Source: Phaeobacter inhibens DSM 16374 (GTDB lineage Bacteria > Pseudomonadota > Alphaproteobacteria > Rhodobacterales > Rhodobacteraceae). From it: a stretch of DNA of 64,000 bases. The stretch covers positions 310,001 through 374,000 of the forward strand of contig NZ_KI421498.1 in assembly GCF_000473105.1 (NCBI RefSeq), written 5' to 3'. The notes beneath the pieces were generated by a model. That model searched no databases, had not been told where the DNA came from, and worked only from the letters and a program-made list of their open reading frames with translations. Both the position numbers and the translations under genes were made by a program. Positions 25,117 through 34,962 of this stretch are shown here, one piece after another (the stretch's first letter is position 1; each line of letters opens with the position of its first letter).

Positions 25117-25851
25117 CTAGGCCGCAACAGGATCGGCAAGGATCGGCTGCAGCAGCGTAAACAGCGGCGCCAGCACAAGGGCGGCGCTGCAGACTGCTGC
25201 CACGGGATCGGGCGGCGGCGCAAGCGCGACATCACGCCAGAGCGTCAGTGACTTGCGCCGCAGCAGATCGGCATGGGGATGGCTCTGCCCATGCGGAGCG
25301 GGCACGCGTTTCAACTCCGGTGCCTTGGGGTGAAACCCCTTAAGCGCGAGGATATCCATCAGGGCCGCCAGCTCATCGGCAAAGCCACTGTCGCGCGGGT
25401 TGGGATGCCCGGCGACCTGCGCCAGCCCGGCGGTGGGATAGGCCCGCGTCAACGGCTGCCCCGCGACCGCATCGCGCCAGCGGCTGAGCGTGGCGCCTTT
25501 CAGCGCCATGATGCCCCCACCTATGCGTGCGCCATCGGGATCAATGCCGAAAAACACCCCGCACCCGGGATGCTGTGGCAGCTGCCAGAGCAGATGCAGA
25601 TGGGTGTGATATGGGGTTTTGTCCTTGGAAAAGCGCAGATCGCGCTGGGGGCGGAAGACTTTGCCCTGAAGGCCGGGATGATGCGGGCGCAGATAGTCCG
25701 CGACCTCTTTCAAAAGCGCCTCAGCCGGGGTGCGCAACTCTGCGTCGTAGCGCGCCTTTTGGGACTGGAACCAGCCCCGTGTGTTGGTCTCTGCCAGCTC
25801 TGTGAGAAAGGCCCGTGCGTCGGGGATCAGCTGGGGTGTGATATCGGACAT
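25117..25851 (-). CDS. DUF2461 family protein
   Basis: A 244-residue protein with the TIGR02453/DUF2461 pattern: F-L-T-E-L-A-E-T-N-T-R-G-W-F near the start, F-R-P-Q-R-D-L-R-F-S-K-D-K-T-P-Y-H-T-H-L at residues ~86-105, and G-G-G-I-M in the middle. No catalytic function is known for this family. Convergent with the AhpD-like gene; upstream is the MATE gene in opposite orientation. Confidence 0.88.
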   Translation of the reverse strand: MSDITPQLIPDARAFLTELAETNTRGWFQSQKARYDAELRTPAEALLKEVADYLRPHHPGLQGKVFRPQRDLRFSKDKTPYHTHLHLLWQLPQHPGCGVFFGIDPDGARIGGGIMALKGATLSRWRDAVAGQPLTRAYPTAGLAQVAGHPNPRDSGFADELAALMDILALKGFHPKAPELKRVPAPHGQSHPHADLLRRKSLTLWRDVALAPPPDPVAAVCSAALVLAPLFTLLQPILADPVAA

Positions 25852-26020
25852 GCGAAGGCTCCTCGTGGTGGGCTGGCTTTAAGAGAAGCCTAACACAGGT
25901 GCTGCAGTGTGCGTGCAGTGGAAAACCTGCAATCCCGGACCGGCTGAGAGCGAGGGGGCGACAACAACCAGCGGTAAGATCAGGCTTGCCGTTATGCCGG
26001 TCGATGCCTAAGGCTGGGGT

Positions 26021-27415
26021 ATGACACAGAGAATACCCCCGCCCGCCCCGAATACGCTCCTTGGCCACAGCCGCGCGATCGCGGTGTTGGGGCTGCCGTT
26101 GATCGGCGGCCATGTGGCGCAGTTTGCCATCGGCCTGACCGATACGGTGATGCTCGGGTGGTACGGGGTGGAGGCGCTGGCGGCGGTGACGCTTGGGTCG
26201 ACCTATTTCTTCACGATCTTTCTGCTGGGCTCCGGCTTTGCCTTTGCGGTGATGCCGATGGTGGCCGCTGCCGCAGGCGCCGGTGAGGAACGCCAGATCC
26301 GCCGAAGCACCCGCATGGCGCTGTGGCTGTCGCTGGCCTATGGCCTGTTGGTGATGCCGCTGTTGTGGTGGTCGGAGCCGATCCTGCTGCTGCTGGGGCA
26401 GGAGGCGGAGGTGGCCCATGGCGCGGCGGAGTATCTGCGGATTGCGGGCTGGGCGCTGTTTCCGGCACTGCTCTATATGGTGCTGAAGAGCTATCTTGCG
26501 GCGCTGGAGCGGACGCAGATCGTGCTTTGGGTATCCGTTCTGGCGGCGATGCTGAACGCGCTGATCAATTACGCGCTGATCTTTGGCAATTGGGGGGCGC
26601 CGGAACTGGGGGTGACCGGGGCGGCGCTGGCCTCTCTGGCGACCAATGTTTTTGCCTGCATCTTTGTGCTGTTCTACGCGCTGAAGGCGCTGCCCGAGCA
26701 TGAGCTGTTGAAGAATTTCCAGCGTCCCGACTGGGAGATGCTGAGCCGGGTGCTGCGTCTGGGGCTGCCGATTGGCCTGACCAACCTGAGCGAAACCAGC
26801 CTGTTTGCCGCCTCTGCGATGATGATGGGCTGGCTTGGCACCGTGGCGCTGGGCGCGCATGGCATTGCGCTGTCGCTGGGCGGGCTGGCGTTCATGATGC
26901 ATCTCGGGCTGTCCAATGCGGCGACAATCCGGGCGGGCAATGCCTTTGGCCGCGGTGACCGGGACCACATGGCGCGCGGTGCGCGGGTGGTGATGGCGAT
27001 GTCGCTGGGGCTGTCGGTGCTGGGGATGATCCTGTTTCTGGCGGTGCCTGAGGCGCTGATTTCGCTGTTCCTGTCGCCGGATGACCCGGACCGGGCCGAA
27101 ATCGTGCTGATCGGCAGCGTGCTGCTGGCGGCAGCGGCGTTGTTTCAGCTGATGGACGGGATGCAGGTGATCGCGCTGGGGCTGCTGCGCGGGGTGCAGG
27201 ACACCGGCGTGCCGATGGTGATTGCGGCGCTCAGCTATTGGGCGGTTGGGATCCCGGCCTCTTATCTCCTCGGCTTTACCTTCGAGATGGGAGGGCTTGG
27301 GGTCTGGCTGGGGCTGGTGCTGGGTCTGACGGCGGCGGGGGTGTTCCTGATGATCCGGTTCTGGCGCCGCTCAATCAAGCTGGTCGGCACATCGAAGACC
27401 GCCGCCGCGCGGTAG
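26021..27415 (+). CDS. MATE family multidrug efflux transporter
   Basis: A 464-residue inner-membrane protein with about twelve transmembrane segments in two related halves. The first half begins G-L-P-L-I-G-G-H-V-A-Q-F-A-I-G-L-T-D-T-V-M-L-G-W, and the second repeats the pattern at G-L-P-I-G-L-T-N-L-S-E-T-S. This fits NorM-type MATE antiporters that export cationic drugs using Na+ or H+. It is the last gene of the housekeeping block before the lower-GC accessory region. Confidence 0.92.
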   Translation: MTQRIPPPAPNTLLGHSRAIAVLGLPLIGGHVAQFAIGLTDTVMLGWYGVEALAAVTLGSTYFFTIFLLGSGFAFAVMPMVAAAAGAGEERQIRRSTRMALWLSLAYGLLVMPLLWWSEPILLLLGQEAEVAHGAAEYLRIAGWALFPALLYMVLKSYLAALERTQIVLWVSVLAAMLNALINYALIFGNWGAPELGVTGAALASLATNVFACIFVLFYALKALPEHELLKNFQRPDWEMLSRVLRLGLPIGLTNLSETSLFAASAMMMGWLGTVALGAHGIALSLGGLAFMMHLGLSNAATIRAGNAFGRGDRDHMARGARVVMAMSLGLSVLGMILFLAVPEALISLFLSPDDPDRAEIVLIGSVLLAAAALFQLMDGMQVIALGLLRGVQDTGVPMVIAALSYWAVGIPASYLLGFTFEMGGLGVWLGLVLGLTAAGVFLMIRFWRRSIKLVGTSKTAAAR

Positions 27416-27681
27416 CGGTCAGAGGGGCGGGCTGGTGGGCTGTGGAGGTGCAAGTCCCCTTTGTGATGGCGCGGCTATTTCAAGCCGAGTTTCGCGAGAG
27501 ACCTTCGGGCGCCGTATGTGCTGAATGTCGGGTGTGCGGACCAAGCAGACTTTCGCAACTTTGGCATCAACGACTGGTTTCGGTGGTTTGCGCCATTTGA
27601 TTTTGTGGAAGAAACGTTACTCCATATGTCTGTTTGGAGGTGCCTTTGACAAGAACGCGTCGGTAGACGGCAATGTTGATT
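27416..27681. other. intergenic junction with degenerate repeat words
   Basis: About 270 bases with no credible gene. It contains GCGGACC (27536) and GCAGACTTTCGC (27545-27556), similar to words in the gaps near 37690 and 39514. It marks the change from high-GC housekeeping genes to the accessory modules. Confidence 0.5.
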
Positions 27682-28464
27682 TCAGTTCTCCCCTTGCAGC
27701 CCTGACTTTTCCAACAAGAAATTACGGATGATCGGGTCGATCACCTTATGTTCGATCGGATAGACGCCGCACAGATTGAACACATCGCGCACGGAAGCGG
27801 ACACGTCCGCGCGTTTCCATATGACGCGCCCTGAATAGGGCATCCGCCTGGGTCGCCAGGCCAGCCCAAGTGTCATGCCGCGCAGATAGGTGCGTTGCTG
27901 GCGGTGTGCCGGATAGAGAACTGTCTCCGAGATGGAGCCCTCTTGCTCGCTCTCGAACTCGACAACAAAGATGCGGCTGCCGTGAAACCCCGCTTTGCCA
28001 TCATATCTGGCCCGCTGAAGGTTGACCTGTTCCGGTCCAACGCCACGTTCAATGGTGCGCACGCTGATTTGCCCGCCAAGGTCGTCCAGAAACGATGCGC
28101 CAATCATCACGCAGTCCGGCCAGGACGGGGACATAAAGTGGATGTTGTAGGCACCGACATATTGGCGTAGGCGGGCGAGATCACCTGGAAAGGCATTTGC
28201 AAAGGGGTCTTCGCGGGCGGTGGGTCGGTTGCGGTTCAATTGGCCCCGCCTTTGGGCAAAGGCCTCGCTATCTGACAAAAGGTCACTTTCCTGCAAATCG
28301 AAATACAGGCAGATTCGCCGCAGATTGTGGGCTGAGGGCAGACCCGCGCCACTGAGGTAACGGTTGAACTGCTGTTGGTTAATCCCGATTTCGCGGCAAA
28401 TTTGGGCAATCGACACGCGTTCGGCGCAGACATGCCTTAGGTTTTTTGCGAAGTTTTGGTTCAT
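27682..28464 (-). CDS. HTH (XRE-type) transcriptional regulator
   Basis: A 260-residue protein. Residues ~12-60 form a Cro/C1-type helix-turn-helix (I-A-Q-I-C-R-E-I-G-I-N-Q-Q-Q-F-N-R-Y-L-S-G). The remaining ~190 residues are an uncharacterised domain with I-F-V-V-E-F-E-S-E-Q-E-G, perhaps ligand-sensing. Start ATG at 28464; an upstream start would include promoter DNA. It diverges from the hydrolase-transporter operon, so it is the likely regulator of those genes. The direction of control cannot be told from sequence. Confidence 0.75.
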   Translation of the reverse strand: MNQNFAKNLRHVCAERVSIAQICREIGINQQQFNRYLSGAGLPSAHNLRRICLYFDLQESDLLSDSEAFAQRRGQLNRNRPTAREDPFANAFPGDLARLRQYVGAYNIHFMSPSWPDCVMIGASFLDDLGGQISVRTIERGVGPEQVNLQRARYDGKAGFHGSRIFVVEFESEQEGSISETVLYPAHRQQRTYLRGMTLGLAWRPRRMPYSGRVIWKRADVSASVRDVFNLCGVYPIEHKVIDPIIRNFLLEKSGLQGEN

Positions 28465-28497
28465 ATCGTCATTCCATAAGCAAGTTATAGCGTAAGT

Positions 28498-28539
28498 GCT
28501 AATAGTCGCTAATAAATGTGTATACTTGTGCAATTGTGC
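28498..28539 (+). promoter_or_regulatory. candidate control region of the CocE-ABC operon
   Basis: Two GCTAATA words at 28498 and 28508 lie exactly ten bases apart (one helical turn). They are followed by TATACT (28521-28526), a possible -10 box, and by two TTGTGC words (28526 and 28534) eight bases apart. A good -35 is missing, which would suit an activated promoter bound at the direct repeats. Confidence 0.4.
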
Positions 28540-28584
28540 GATGCAATCGAATCCGCTCTCATCTTACGAGGAAGAGGGGGACAG

Positions 28585-30564
28585 ATGCGCCACATAGAGA
28601 TCATCGAAAACGAATGGATCATGCTGCCGGACGGTCGCCGATTGGCGGCCCGCATCTGGATACCCCGTGGTATCGGCCGGGTTCCTGCAATCCTCGAATA
28701 CTTGCCTTACCGCAAGCGCGATGGCACGGCGGCGCGCGATGAAACCACCTACGGCGTTTTCGCCAAGTCGGGCTATGCCGGTATCCGCGTCGATATCGCA
28801 GGCACCGGCGAGTCTGACGGGGATTTTGACGACGAATATTCCGAGCAGGAGCTCAGTGACGGTGAGGCCGTTCTGGAATGGATCGCGTCGCGCGACTGGT
28901 GTGATGGCAATATCGGGATGATTGGAATCTCTTGGGGTGGTTTCAATGGATTGCAATTGGCCTATCGCCAGCCAGAGGCATTGAAAGCTGTGGTCAGTGT
29001 TGCCTCGACCACGGACCGTTACGCTGACGACATCCATTACATGGGCGGCTGTCTGCTCAGCGACAATGCGAATTGGGCAGCGCAGATGTTTGCCTGTCTG
29101 TCGCGCCCGCCTGATCCTGCCTTGCGATCTGACTGGCGCGCAGAGTGGATCAAGCGTATGGAAACGCTACCTTTTATGGCAGCGGATTGGTTGGGCCATC
29201 CGACGCGGGACGCATTCTGGAAACTAGGATCAGTCTGCGAGGGTTACGCGAAGATCAAGGTGCCCGTGCTGGCTGTGACCGGCTGGGCCGACGCCTATGT
29301 TAACGCCCCCTCCCAGCTTGCTGCGAACTTGAGCGGTCCGGCCAAGGCGCTTATGGGACCGTGGGAACATCGCTATGCGCATATCTCCAAACTCGGCGCG
29401 GCAGATTTTCATTCCGAAGTGTTGGGCTGGTTTGATCGTTGGCTGAAGGGCGAACAGAACGGTGCTGAAGACCTCCCAGACTACCGTGTTTTCATGCAGG
29501 AGCATTTCAATCCTACAGCCCAGAATAAACCCCGCGAGGGGCGCTGGATCGCCGAAGCAGAATGGCCTTCCCCCAATGTAACACAACACAGTTTTTATCT
29601 GGGCAATTCCCGTCTGGAACAGCAGCCGCAATCCGGCGAGTGCATCGTGTCCACCCCCGCGCATGTCGGTCAGGCCAGCGGAGTGTTCTGCGCGGGCATG
29701 CGGATCGACAACGAACTTCCCGGCAATCAAAGCAGCGATGATGCGCTGTCGGTCTGTTTTGATCTGCCGCTAGATACGCCGCTGGAATTGCTCGGGCGCG
29801 CTGTCTTCAACTTCGTGTTCACATCGGACACGCCGGTGGCGCAGATCATGGCGCGGCTCTGCGATGTGTCCCCCGATGGCGTGTCGCAACGCATCAGTTA
29901 TCGCCCCTTGAACCTGACCCACCACACCAGCCATGATACACCCGAAGCGCTAGTTCCGGGGCAACGCTACTACGCCAGTATCGCACTGAATGAATGTGCC
30001 CATAGGCTTCAGTCTGGCCATACGTTGCGATTGGCATTGTCCAACAGCTATTGGCCGATTGTCTGGCCGTCCCCGACTGCGACAGCCCTGACGCTTGATC
30101 TGGCCGAGTGTTCACTGGACCTGCCGGTGCGCACCGTCTCCACAGAAATTGCGACTTCGGCACCCGCAGCACCGCAGGAATTTCCAACTCTCGGAGCTGA
30201 CAATCTGCGCGAACCTGCGGCCACAGCCCGCACCGAAACCTTAGCGGACGGCATGATCGTGCAGGAAACCTTTGACGATTACGGGGCCACACGCGACCCG
30301 CACCATGGGCTGGAAGTCGGAAGCCACGTGACAACCCGTTATGCCATCCTTCCTGACGATCCAACCGCCGCGCAGTTTGACTCGGCTTGGGCGTTTACTT
30401 TTCAACGTGGTGACTGGCGCGTCGAAATTGAAACCGAAAATTCTATGACCTGCGATGCGACAAATTTCTATCTACATCGCAATCTGCGTGCTGTTGAAGG
30501 CACCGAAAAGACCGAAATCCTGACAAAAGAATGGTCGCAGACCATTCCGCGCGGACTCTTATGA
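28585..30564 (+). CDS. CocE/NonD family hydrolase
   Basis: A 659-residue serine hydrolase of the X-Pro dipeptidyl-peptidase S15 / cocaine-esterase family. The nucleophile elbow is G-I-S116-W-G-G; N-terminal L-P-Y-R-K-R-D and D-I-A-G-T-G-E-S-D-G are the usual early strands, and the C-terminal ~220 residues form the jelly-roll domain (P-G-x-x-Y characteristic segments). No signal peptide, so it acts in the cytoplasm on imported substrate. Start at ATG 28585 with GAGGGGGA upstream. First gene of an operon with a peptide-type importer, so it likely cleaves an ester, amide or peptide brought in by it. Confidence 0.85.
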   Translation: MRHIEIIENEWIMLPDGRRLAARIWIPRGIGRVPAILEYLPYRKRDGTAARDETTYGVFAKSGYAGIRVDIAGTGESDGDFDDEYSEQELSDGEAVLEWIASRDWCDGNIGMIGISWGGFNGLQLAYRQPEALKAVVSVASTTDRYADDIHYMGGCLLSDNANWAAQMFACLSRPPDPALRSDWRAEWIKRMETLPFMAADWLGHPTRDAFWKLGSVCEGYAKIKVPVLAVTGWADAYVNAPSQLAANLSGPAKALMGPWEHRYAHISKLGAADFHSEVLGWFDRWLKGEQNGAEDLPDYRVFMQEHFNPTAQNKPREGRWIAEAEWPSPNVTQHSFYLGNSRLEQQPQSGECIVSTPAHVGQASGVFCAGMRIDNELPGNQSSDDALSVCFDLPLDTPLELLGRAVFNFVFTSDTPVAQIMARLCDVSPDGVSQRISYRPLNLTHHTSHDTPEALVPGQRYYASIALNECAHRLQSGHTLRLALSNSYWPIVWPSPTATALTLDLAECSLDLPVRTVSTEIATSAPAAPQEFPTLGADNLREPAATARTETLADGMIVQETFDDYGATRDPHHGLEVGSHVTTRYAILPDDPTAAQFDSAWAFTFQRGDWRVEIETENSMTCDATNFYLHRNLRAVEGTEKTEILTKEWSQTIPRGLL

Positions 30565-30586
30565 CTCATCAACTGGGAGAACAGAT

Positions 30587-32137
30587 ATGAGACTAGAATG
30601 GAAAAAAGCACCCGTCGGGCGACGCAGTTTTTTGAAGGGCGCAACAGCGCTCGGTGCGGCGTCGATGCTGCCAATGCGCGCCATGGCCCAAGACGACGGT
30701 GTCCTACGCATCCGTAACTATGGCGATCTTAGTACGATGGACCCTGCTCACAGCGTTGGCGTTGTCGATGAAACCATTCACGCATCCGTCTACAACAAGC
30801 TAATCCAATACACGCCGGGCACCGAATGGGGCTGGCAGATGGATGCCGCTGCAATGATCGAACAGGGTGACGCGACCCATATCAACTTTGCATTGCGTGA
30901 CGACATCGGGTTTACCAGCGGCCATGGTGCGATGACGGCAGAAGATGTGAAGTTCTCGTTCGAGCGCATCATCGCAGATGCCACAGGCTCCCCCAACAAG
31001 CCCGACATGGGCCCACTAAGCCATGTTGAGGTCACGGGCGAGCGTGAAGGCACAATCGTATTGAACGACCCCTTTGCGCCGCTTTGGACAATCGCACTGC
31101 CTTACATCACGGGCAATATCGTTTCTAAGGCTGCAACAGAGGCGGCAGGAGGGCGTATCGGGATTGATCCGGTCGCTGAATCCGGCCCCTATTTGCGCAC
31201 CAGTTGGGCGGCGAAGGAAAAGACGGTATTGACGCGGAACCCCGACTGGAAGGGCGAAGCCCCTGCATGGGATTCCATCGAGATTCTGCCAATTGATGAC
31301 GAAAGCACCGCCGAAATTGCATTTGATTCAGGTGAAATTGATTTGACACGGGTATCTTTGGGATCGGTTGAACGTTACCGCGCTGACGTCCCTAATGGCG
31401 GTACTTTGGTGGAAAACCCGTCGCTGTTCTACGTCTGGTTGGGGATGAACCTTGATCATCCGAAACTTCAAAACCAGAAACTGCGTCAAGCCATTCAGCA
31501 CGCCATCGATGTGCCTTCAATCCTGCAGGCGGCCTATTTTGGTGCGGTCGAACCGTCGACCGGGATCATTGCACCGGGCCTTGCTGGCAACCGTCCAGCC
31601 AGCCTTGTGCCAGCGGCAGCTGACTTTGCCAAAGCGGCCGAGCTTTTGGCTGAATCTGGTGAAACGAACGTGTCGCTGACACTGGATGTACTCAACAAGA
31701 CCGAGTTCACCACGACAGCGCAGGTTATTCAGGCGACTCTGGCGCAGATCGGCATCACGCTGGAAATCAACCTGTTGGAATCTGGCGCATTTTGGTCCAG
31801 CGGAGACAACGAAGACCTGCAACTTGTGCTCAACCGCTTCTCAATGGCGCCTGATCCGTCGTATGCGACGGCTTGGTTCACCACTGAACAAGCGGGCATC
31901 TGGAACTGGGAGCGCTTCCGCAACGACGAGTTCGACCAGTTGCACGCCGCCGCATCAGCGGAAACCGATGTAGCCAAGCGCGACGAGATGTATCGCCGTG
32001 CGCAAGACCTGATGGAAGAAAGCGGTGCCTACCGTTTCATCACCCATGAGGCCACGCCGGTTGTACATTCCTCGCGCATCACGCCAGCTCTGCGGCCTGA
32101 TGGCCTGCCACTGCTGCGTTATTTCGGCAAAGCATAA
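30587..32137 (+). CDS. ABC transporter substrate-binding protein (peptide/opine/nickel family)
   Basis: A 516-residue family-5 solute-binding protein. The N-terminus V-G-R-R-S-F-L-K-G-A (twin Arg at 12-13) is a Tat signal, cleavage likely after A-M-A. Typical blocks are L-R-I-R-N-Y-G-D-L-S-T-M-D-P-A, T-A-E-D-V-K-F-S-F-E-R and P-S-Y-A-T-A-W-F. It should bind a di/oligopeptide-like or amide ligand in the periplasm and deliver it to the permeases encoded next. About 20 bases after the hydrolase gene. Confidence 0.9.
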   Translation: MRLEWKKAPVGRRSFLKGATALGAASMLPMRAMAQDDGVLRIRNYGDLSTMDPAHSVGVVDETIHASVYNKLIQYTPGTEWGWQMDAAAMIEQGDATHINFALRDDIGFTSGHGAMTAEDVKFSFERIIADATGSPNKPDMGPLSHVEVTGEREGTIVLNDPFAPLWTIALPYITGNIVSKAATEAAGGRIGIDPVAESGPYLRTSWAAKEKTVLTRNPDWKGEAPAWDSIEILPIDDESTAEIAFDSGEIDLTRVSLGSVERYRADVPNGGTLVENPSLFYVWLGMNLDHPKLQNQKLRQAIQHAIDVPSILQAAYFGAVEPSTGIIAPGLAGNRPASLVPAAADFAKAAELLAESGETNVSLTLDVLNKTEFTTTAQVIQATLAQIGITLEINLLESGAFWSSGDNEDLQLVLNRFSMAPDPSYATAWFTTEQAGIWNWERFRNDEFDQLHAAASAETDVAKRDEMYRRAQDLMEESGAYRFITHEATPVVHSSRITPALRPDGLPLLRYFGKA

Positions 32138-32154
32138 AGAAAAGGAGCGTCGCA

Positions 32155-33093
32155 ATGTTACAATTCACCCTTAAACGATTTGCCCTTGCGGCGCTTATTC
32201 TGGTCGTGGCCGTCACGGTCATGTTCTTGATGATCCGCGCGGTGCCCGGTGATCCTGTTTCGATCATGCTGGGGCCGCGCGCGACGCCTGAGCTCAAAGC
32301 GCGTCTCATCGCGGAAATGGGTTTGGATCGTTCGATTCCAGAGCAACTCATGCTCTATTTCGGCGGGCTGTTGCGCGGGGATTTGGGTGTTGATGTCTTT
32401 TCGGGCCGCGAGGTCACAACCATCGTGTTTGAGCAGCTGCCCCACACGTTAAGACTTATCTTCTCGGCTATTCTTTGGTCTGCGGTGCTCGGAATTGGTC
32501 TGGGGTGTTATGCCGCCGCACATCCAAACACGTGGATTGACCGTGTCGCCGCGACACTTTCGGTCAGCTTTATAGCCGCACCTGCCTTTGTCGTGGCGTT
32601 GCTGTCGCTGCTGTTGTTTGCCGTTCATCTGCAATGGTTCCCCGCGATTGGCGTCGGGGACGGATTCTGGGACACGGCATGGCACCTGGTGCTGCCGTCG
32701 TTTGCCATCGGCCTTAGCTGGGTCGGTTATATCGCCCGTTTGGTTCGCGCATCCATGCTTGAGGTGATGGGTGAAAGCCATATTCGCACGGCGCGTGCAT
32801 TCGGGCTAAGTGAACGCCGCATCATTGGCATCTATGCCCTGCGCATCGCAATCTTGCCGGTTGTCACTGTCATTGGTGTGGGCATGGGTTTCTTGCTCAG
32901 CTCTGCCGTCTTTACCGAGATCGTCTTTGCCCGCCCCGGCCTTGGCAAGCTGGTGATCGACAGCATCACCACCCGAAATTACCCCATCGTCATGGGGGCA
33001 GTGCTGGTCTCAACCGCACTTTTCGTCATCTCAACCGCGATTGCGGATTTGATCAACGCAATCCTTGACCCGCGCGCGCGGTCAAGCACCTAA
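32155..33093 (+). CDS. ABC transporter permease, DppB-like
   Basis: A 312-residue permease with six transmembrane segments. It starts F-T-L-K-R-F-A-L-A-A-L-I-L with R-A-V-P-G-D-P, the conserved DppB/OppB beginning, and has the EAA loop region around R-T-A-R-A-F-G-L-S-E-R-R-I. Pairs with the next gene to form the heterodimeric channel. SD GGAGCG before the ATG. Confidence 0.92.
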   Translation: MLQFTLKRFALAALILVVAVTVMFLMIRAVPGDPVSIMLGPRATPELKARLIAEMGLDRSIPEQLMLYFGGLLRGDLGVDVFSGREVTTIVFEQLPHTLRLIFSAILWSAVLGIGLGCYAAAHPNTWIDRVAATLSVSFIAAPAFVVALLSLLLFAVHLQWFPAIGVGDGFWDTAWHLVLPSFAIGLSWVGYIARLVRASMLEVMGESHIRTARAFGLSERRIIGIYALRIAILPVVTVIGVGMGFLLSSAVFTEIVFARPGLGKLVIDSITTRNYPIVMGAVLVSTALFVISTAIADLINAILDPRARSST

Positions 33094-33106
33094 GGGAGGG
33101 CTGAAC

Positions 33107-33988
33107 ATGGCAAACATCACCACAAATGCACCCGCAGAAAGCCGCTCGGAAATGTCGATCATCCTTGAAGGCGTGGTCCGCGATCCACTGGGCCTGCTTG
33201 GCTTGATCATTGTCGGGGCAATCGTTTTTTCAGCGATCTTTGCGGCCTGGATTGTGCCCTATGATCCGATTGCGATGAATGTTCCTGACAGGATGCAGGG
33301 GCCATCCTGGAACCATCTTCTGGGCACGGATCAGTTAGGGCGCGATACGTTTTCACGTGTGATCATGGGCGGACAAGTCGCCCTAAAGGTCGCGCTGCCT
33401 GCCATTTTTGGGGCCATGGCCATTGGCCTGACCCTTGGCATGATCGCGGGTTACGGACCCAAATGGCTCGATAACCTTCTGATGCTGCTGTTCGACACGA
33501 TCCGGTCTTTCCCAACTGTGATGTTTGCTTTGGCCGTTGTCGCGTTGGTGGGTCCCAGCCTGCAAACCGTGGTTTTCGTGGTCATGGCGACATCGATCCC
33601 GACCTATGGGCGGGTGGCACGCACCCAAACACTGACGCTACGCAACAGTGAGTTCATTCTGGCCGAACGCGCTATGGGGGCCAGCGTTGCCCGCATCTTA
33701 GGCGTGCATATGCTGCCCAATATCATTGGCGTTCTGGCCGTACTGGCGGCGATGGACATCCCCACAGTGATCGCACTTGAGGCGGGGCTGAGCTTTCTAG
33801 GCCTTGGGGTCAAACCACCCACCCCGAGTTGGGGGGTGTTGTTGAAAGACGGTTACGCCCTGATCCGCCAGACCCCATGGCTGGTTGTCGCGGGTGGTTT
33901 GCCAATCATTTTGGCGACCCTTGGTTTTACCTTCCTTGGTGAAAGCCTTCGCGATGTTGTGGATCCAAAATTGAGGAAGAACCGATGA
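33107..33988 (+). CDS. ABC transporter permease, DppC-like
   Basis: A 293-residue permease of the DppC/OppC type: D-P-L-G-L-L-G-L-I-I, G-T-D-Q-L-G-R-D-T-F-S-R-V (signature of the group), EAA loop A-E-R-A-M-G-A-S-V-A-R-I and the ending F-L-G-E-S-L-R-D-V-V-D-P-K-L. Start at ATG 33107 (GGGAGGG upstream) rather than the longer frame overlapping the previous gene. The stop overlaps the next start (ATGA). Confidence 0.92.
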   Translation: MANITTNAPAESRSEMSIILEGVVRDPLGLLGLIIVGAIVFSAIFAAWIVPYDPIAMNVPDRMQGPSWNHLLGTDQLGRDTFSRVIMGGQVALKVALPAIFGAMAIGLTLGMIAGYGPKWLDNLLMLLFDTIRSFPTVMFALAVVALVGPSLQTVVFVVMATSIPTYGRVARTQTLTLRNSEFILAERAMGASVARILGVHMLPNIIGVLAVLAAMDIPTVIALEAGLSFLGLGVKPPTPSWGVLLKDGYALIRQTPWLVVAGGLPIILATLGFTFLGESLRDVVDPKLRKNR

Positions 33989-34962
33989 GCGAGACCTTGC
34001 TGGAAATAGATAATCTCAGCGTCGACTATGAAACCGCCCGCGGCGATCTGAAGGCGCTGCGCAATATCAGCTTTGATGTGAACAAGGGTGAAATCGTCGG
34101 CATCGTTGGCGAAAGCGGATGTGGCAAATCTACACTCATCTCTGCGATCCTACGTCTGATTGCGCCAAACACACGGTTTCGCAGTGGCGAGGTGCGCTTC
34201 AAGGGCGAGGATCTGCTGACCCGTAGCGAGAGCGAGATGCGTGGTTTGCGCGGCGGGGACATCTCGATTGTGTTCCAAGACCCGATGCAGACCCACAATC
34301 CGGTCATCGCCATCGGTAAGCAAATGACGGACATCCAACACCGTTCCAACGCGACGAAGGCGGAAAAGCTGGCTACGGCTGCTAAGATGCTGGGCGCTGT
34401 AGGTATCCCTGATCCAGAAATGAGGCTGGGCCAATACCCACACGAATTTTCCGGAGGCATGCGCCAACGGATCGCGATTGCGATGGCATTGATGTCCGAA
34501 CCCGATTTGCTGATTGCGGATGAACCGACAACCGCGCTGGATGCCACGCTTGAGGTGCAGATCATCGAGCGGTTGAAAGACCTTCAACGCGACCTCGGGT
34601 GCGCGGTCCTGTTCATCTCGCATCACCTTGGGGTCATCGCGGAACTTTGTGACCGTGTGGTCGTTATGTACGCGGGCGCTGTTGTTGAAAGTGGCACCGT
34701 GCGCGAGATTTTTCACAATCCCAAGCATCCCTACACCCGCCGTCTGATTGAGTGTGACCCGGGCCATATCAAAGAACGGGCGCGCATTCTGCCAACGATC
34801 CCTGGCGAAGTGCCAGATCTGGCGAACCTGCCAGACGGGTGCATCTTTCGGGATCGCTGTGATCAAGCGATGGATCGCTGTGCGCAGGTGCCCCCACTGG
34901 CGCGCCTTAGCGAAGGGCACAACGCAGCCTGTTGGCTGAACCACGCGGAGGAAGTGGCATGA
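33985..34962 (+). CDS. ABC transporter ATP-binding protein, DppD-like
   Basis: A 325-residue ABC ATPase with Walker A GESGCGKST (42-50), signature F-S-G-G-M-R-Q-R, Walker B L-L-I-A-D-E and the C-terminal oligopeptide domain with cysteines (G-C-I-F-R-D-R-C, 3 to 4 Cys) that in some family members holds an Fe-S cluster. Start overlaps the permease stop and its own stop overlaps the next ATP-binding gene, so translation is coupled. Confidence 0.93.
   Translation: MSETLLEIDNLSVDYETARGDLKALRNISFDVNKGEIVGIVGESGCGKSTLISAILRLIAPNTRFRSGEVRFKGEDLLTRSESEMRGLRGGDISIVFQDPMQTHNPVIAIGKQMTDIQHRSNATKAEKLATAAKMLGAVGIPDPEMRLGQYPHEFSGGMRQRIAIAMALMSEPDLLIADEPTTALDATLEVQIIERLKDLQRDLGCAVLFISHHLGVIAELCDRVVVMYAGAVVESGTVREIFHNPKHPYTRRLIECDPGHIKERARILPTIPGEVPDLANLPDGCIFRDRCDQAMDRCAQVPPLARLSEGHNAACWLNHAEEVA

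Noticed and set aside
25721-26968. 415-codon minus-strand frame
   Set aside because: Antisense to the MATE gene; Gln/His/Arg-rich shadow.
27430-27470. GGAGGTGCAAGTCCCC, reminiscent of a group II intron domain
   Set aside because: No reverse transcriptase, no conserved domain V and too short a region.
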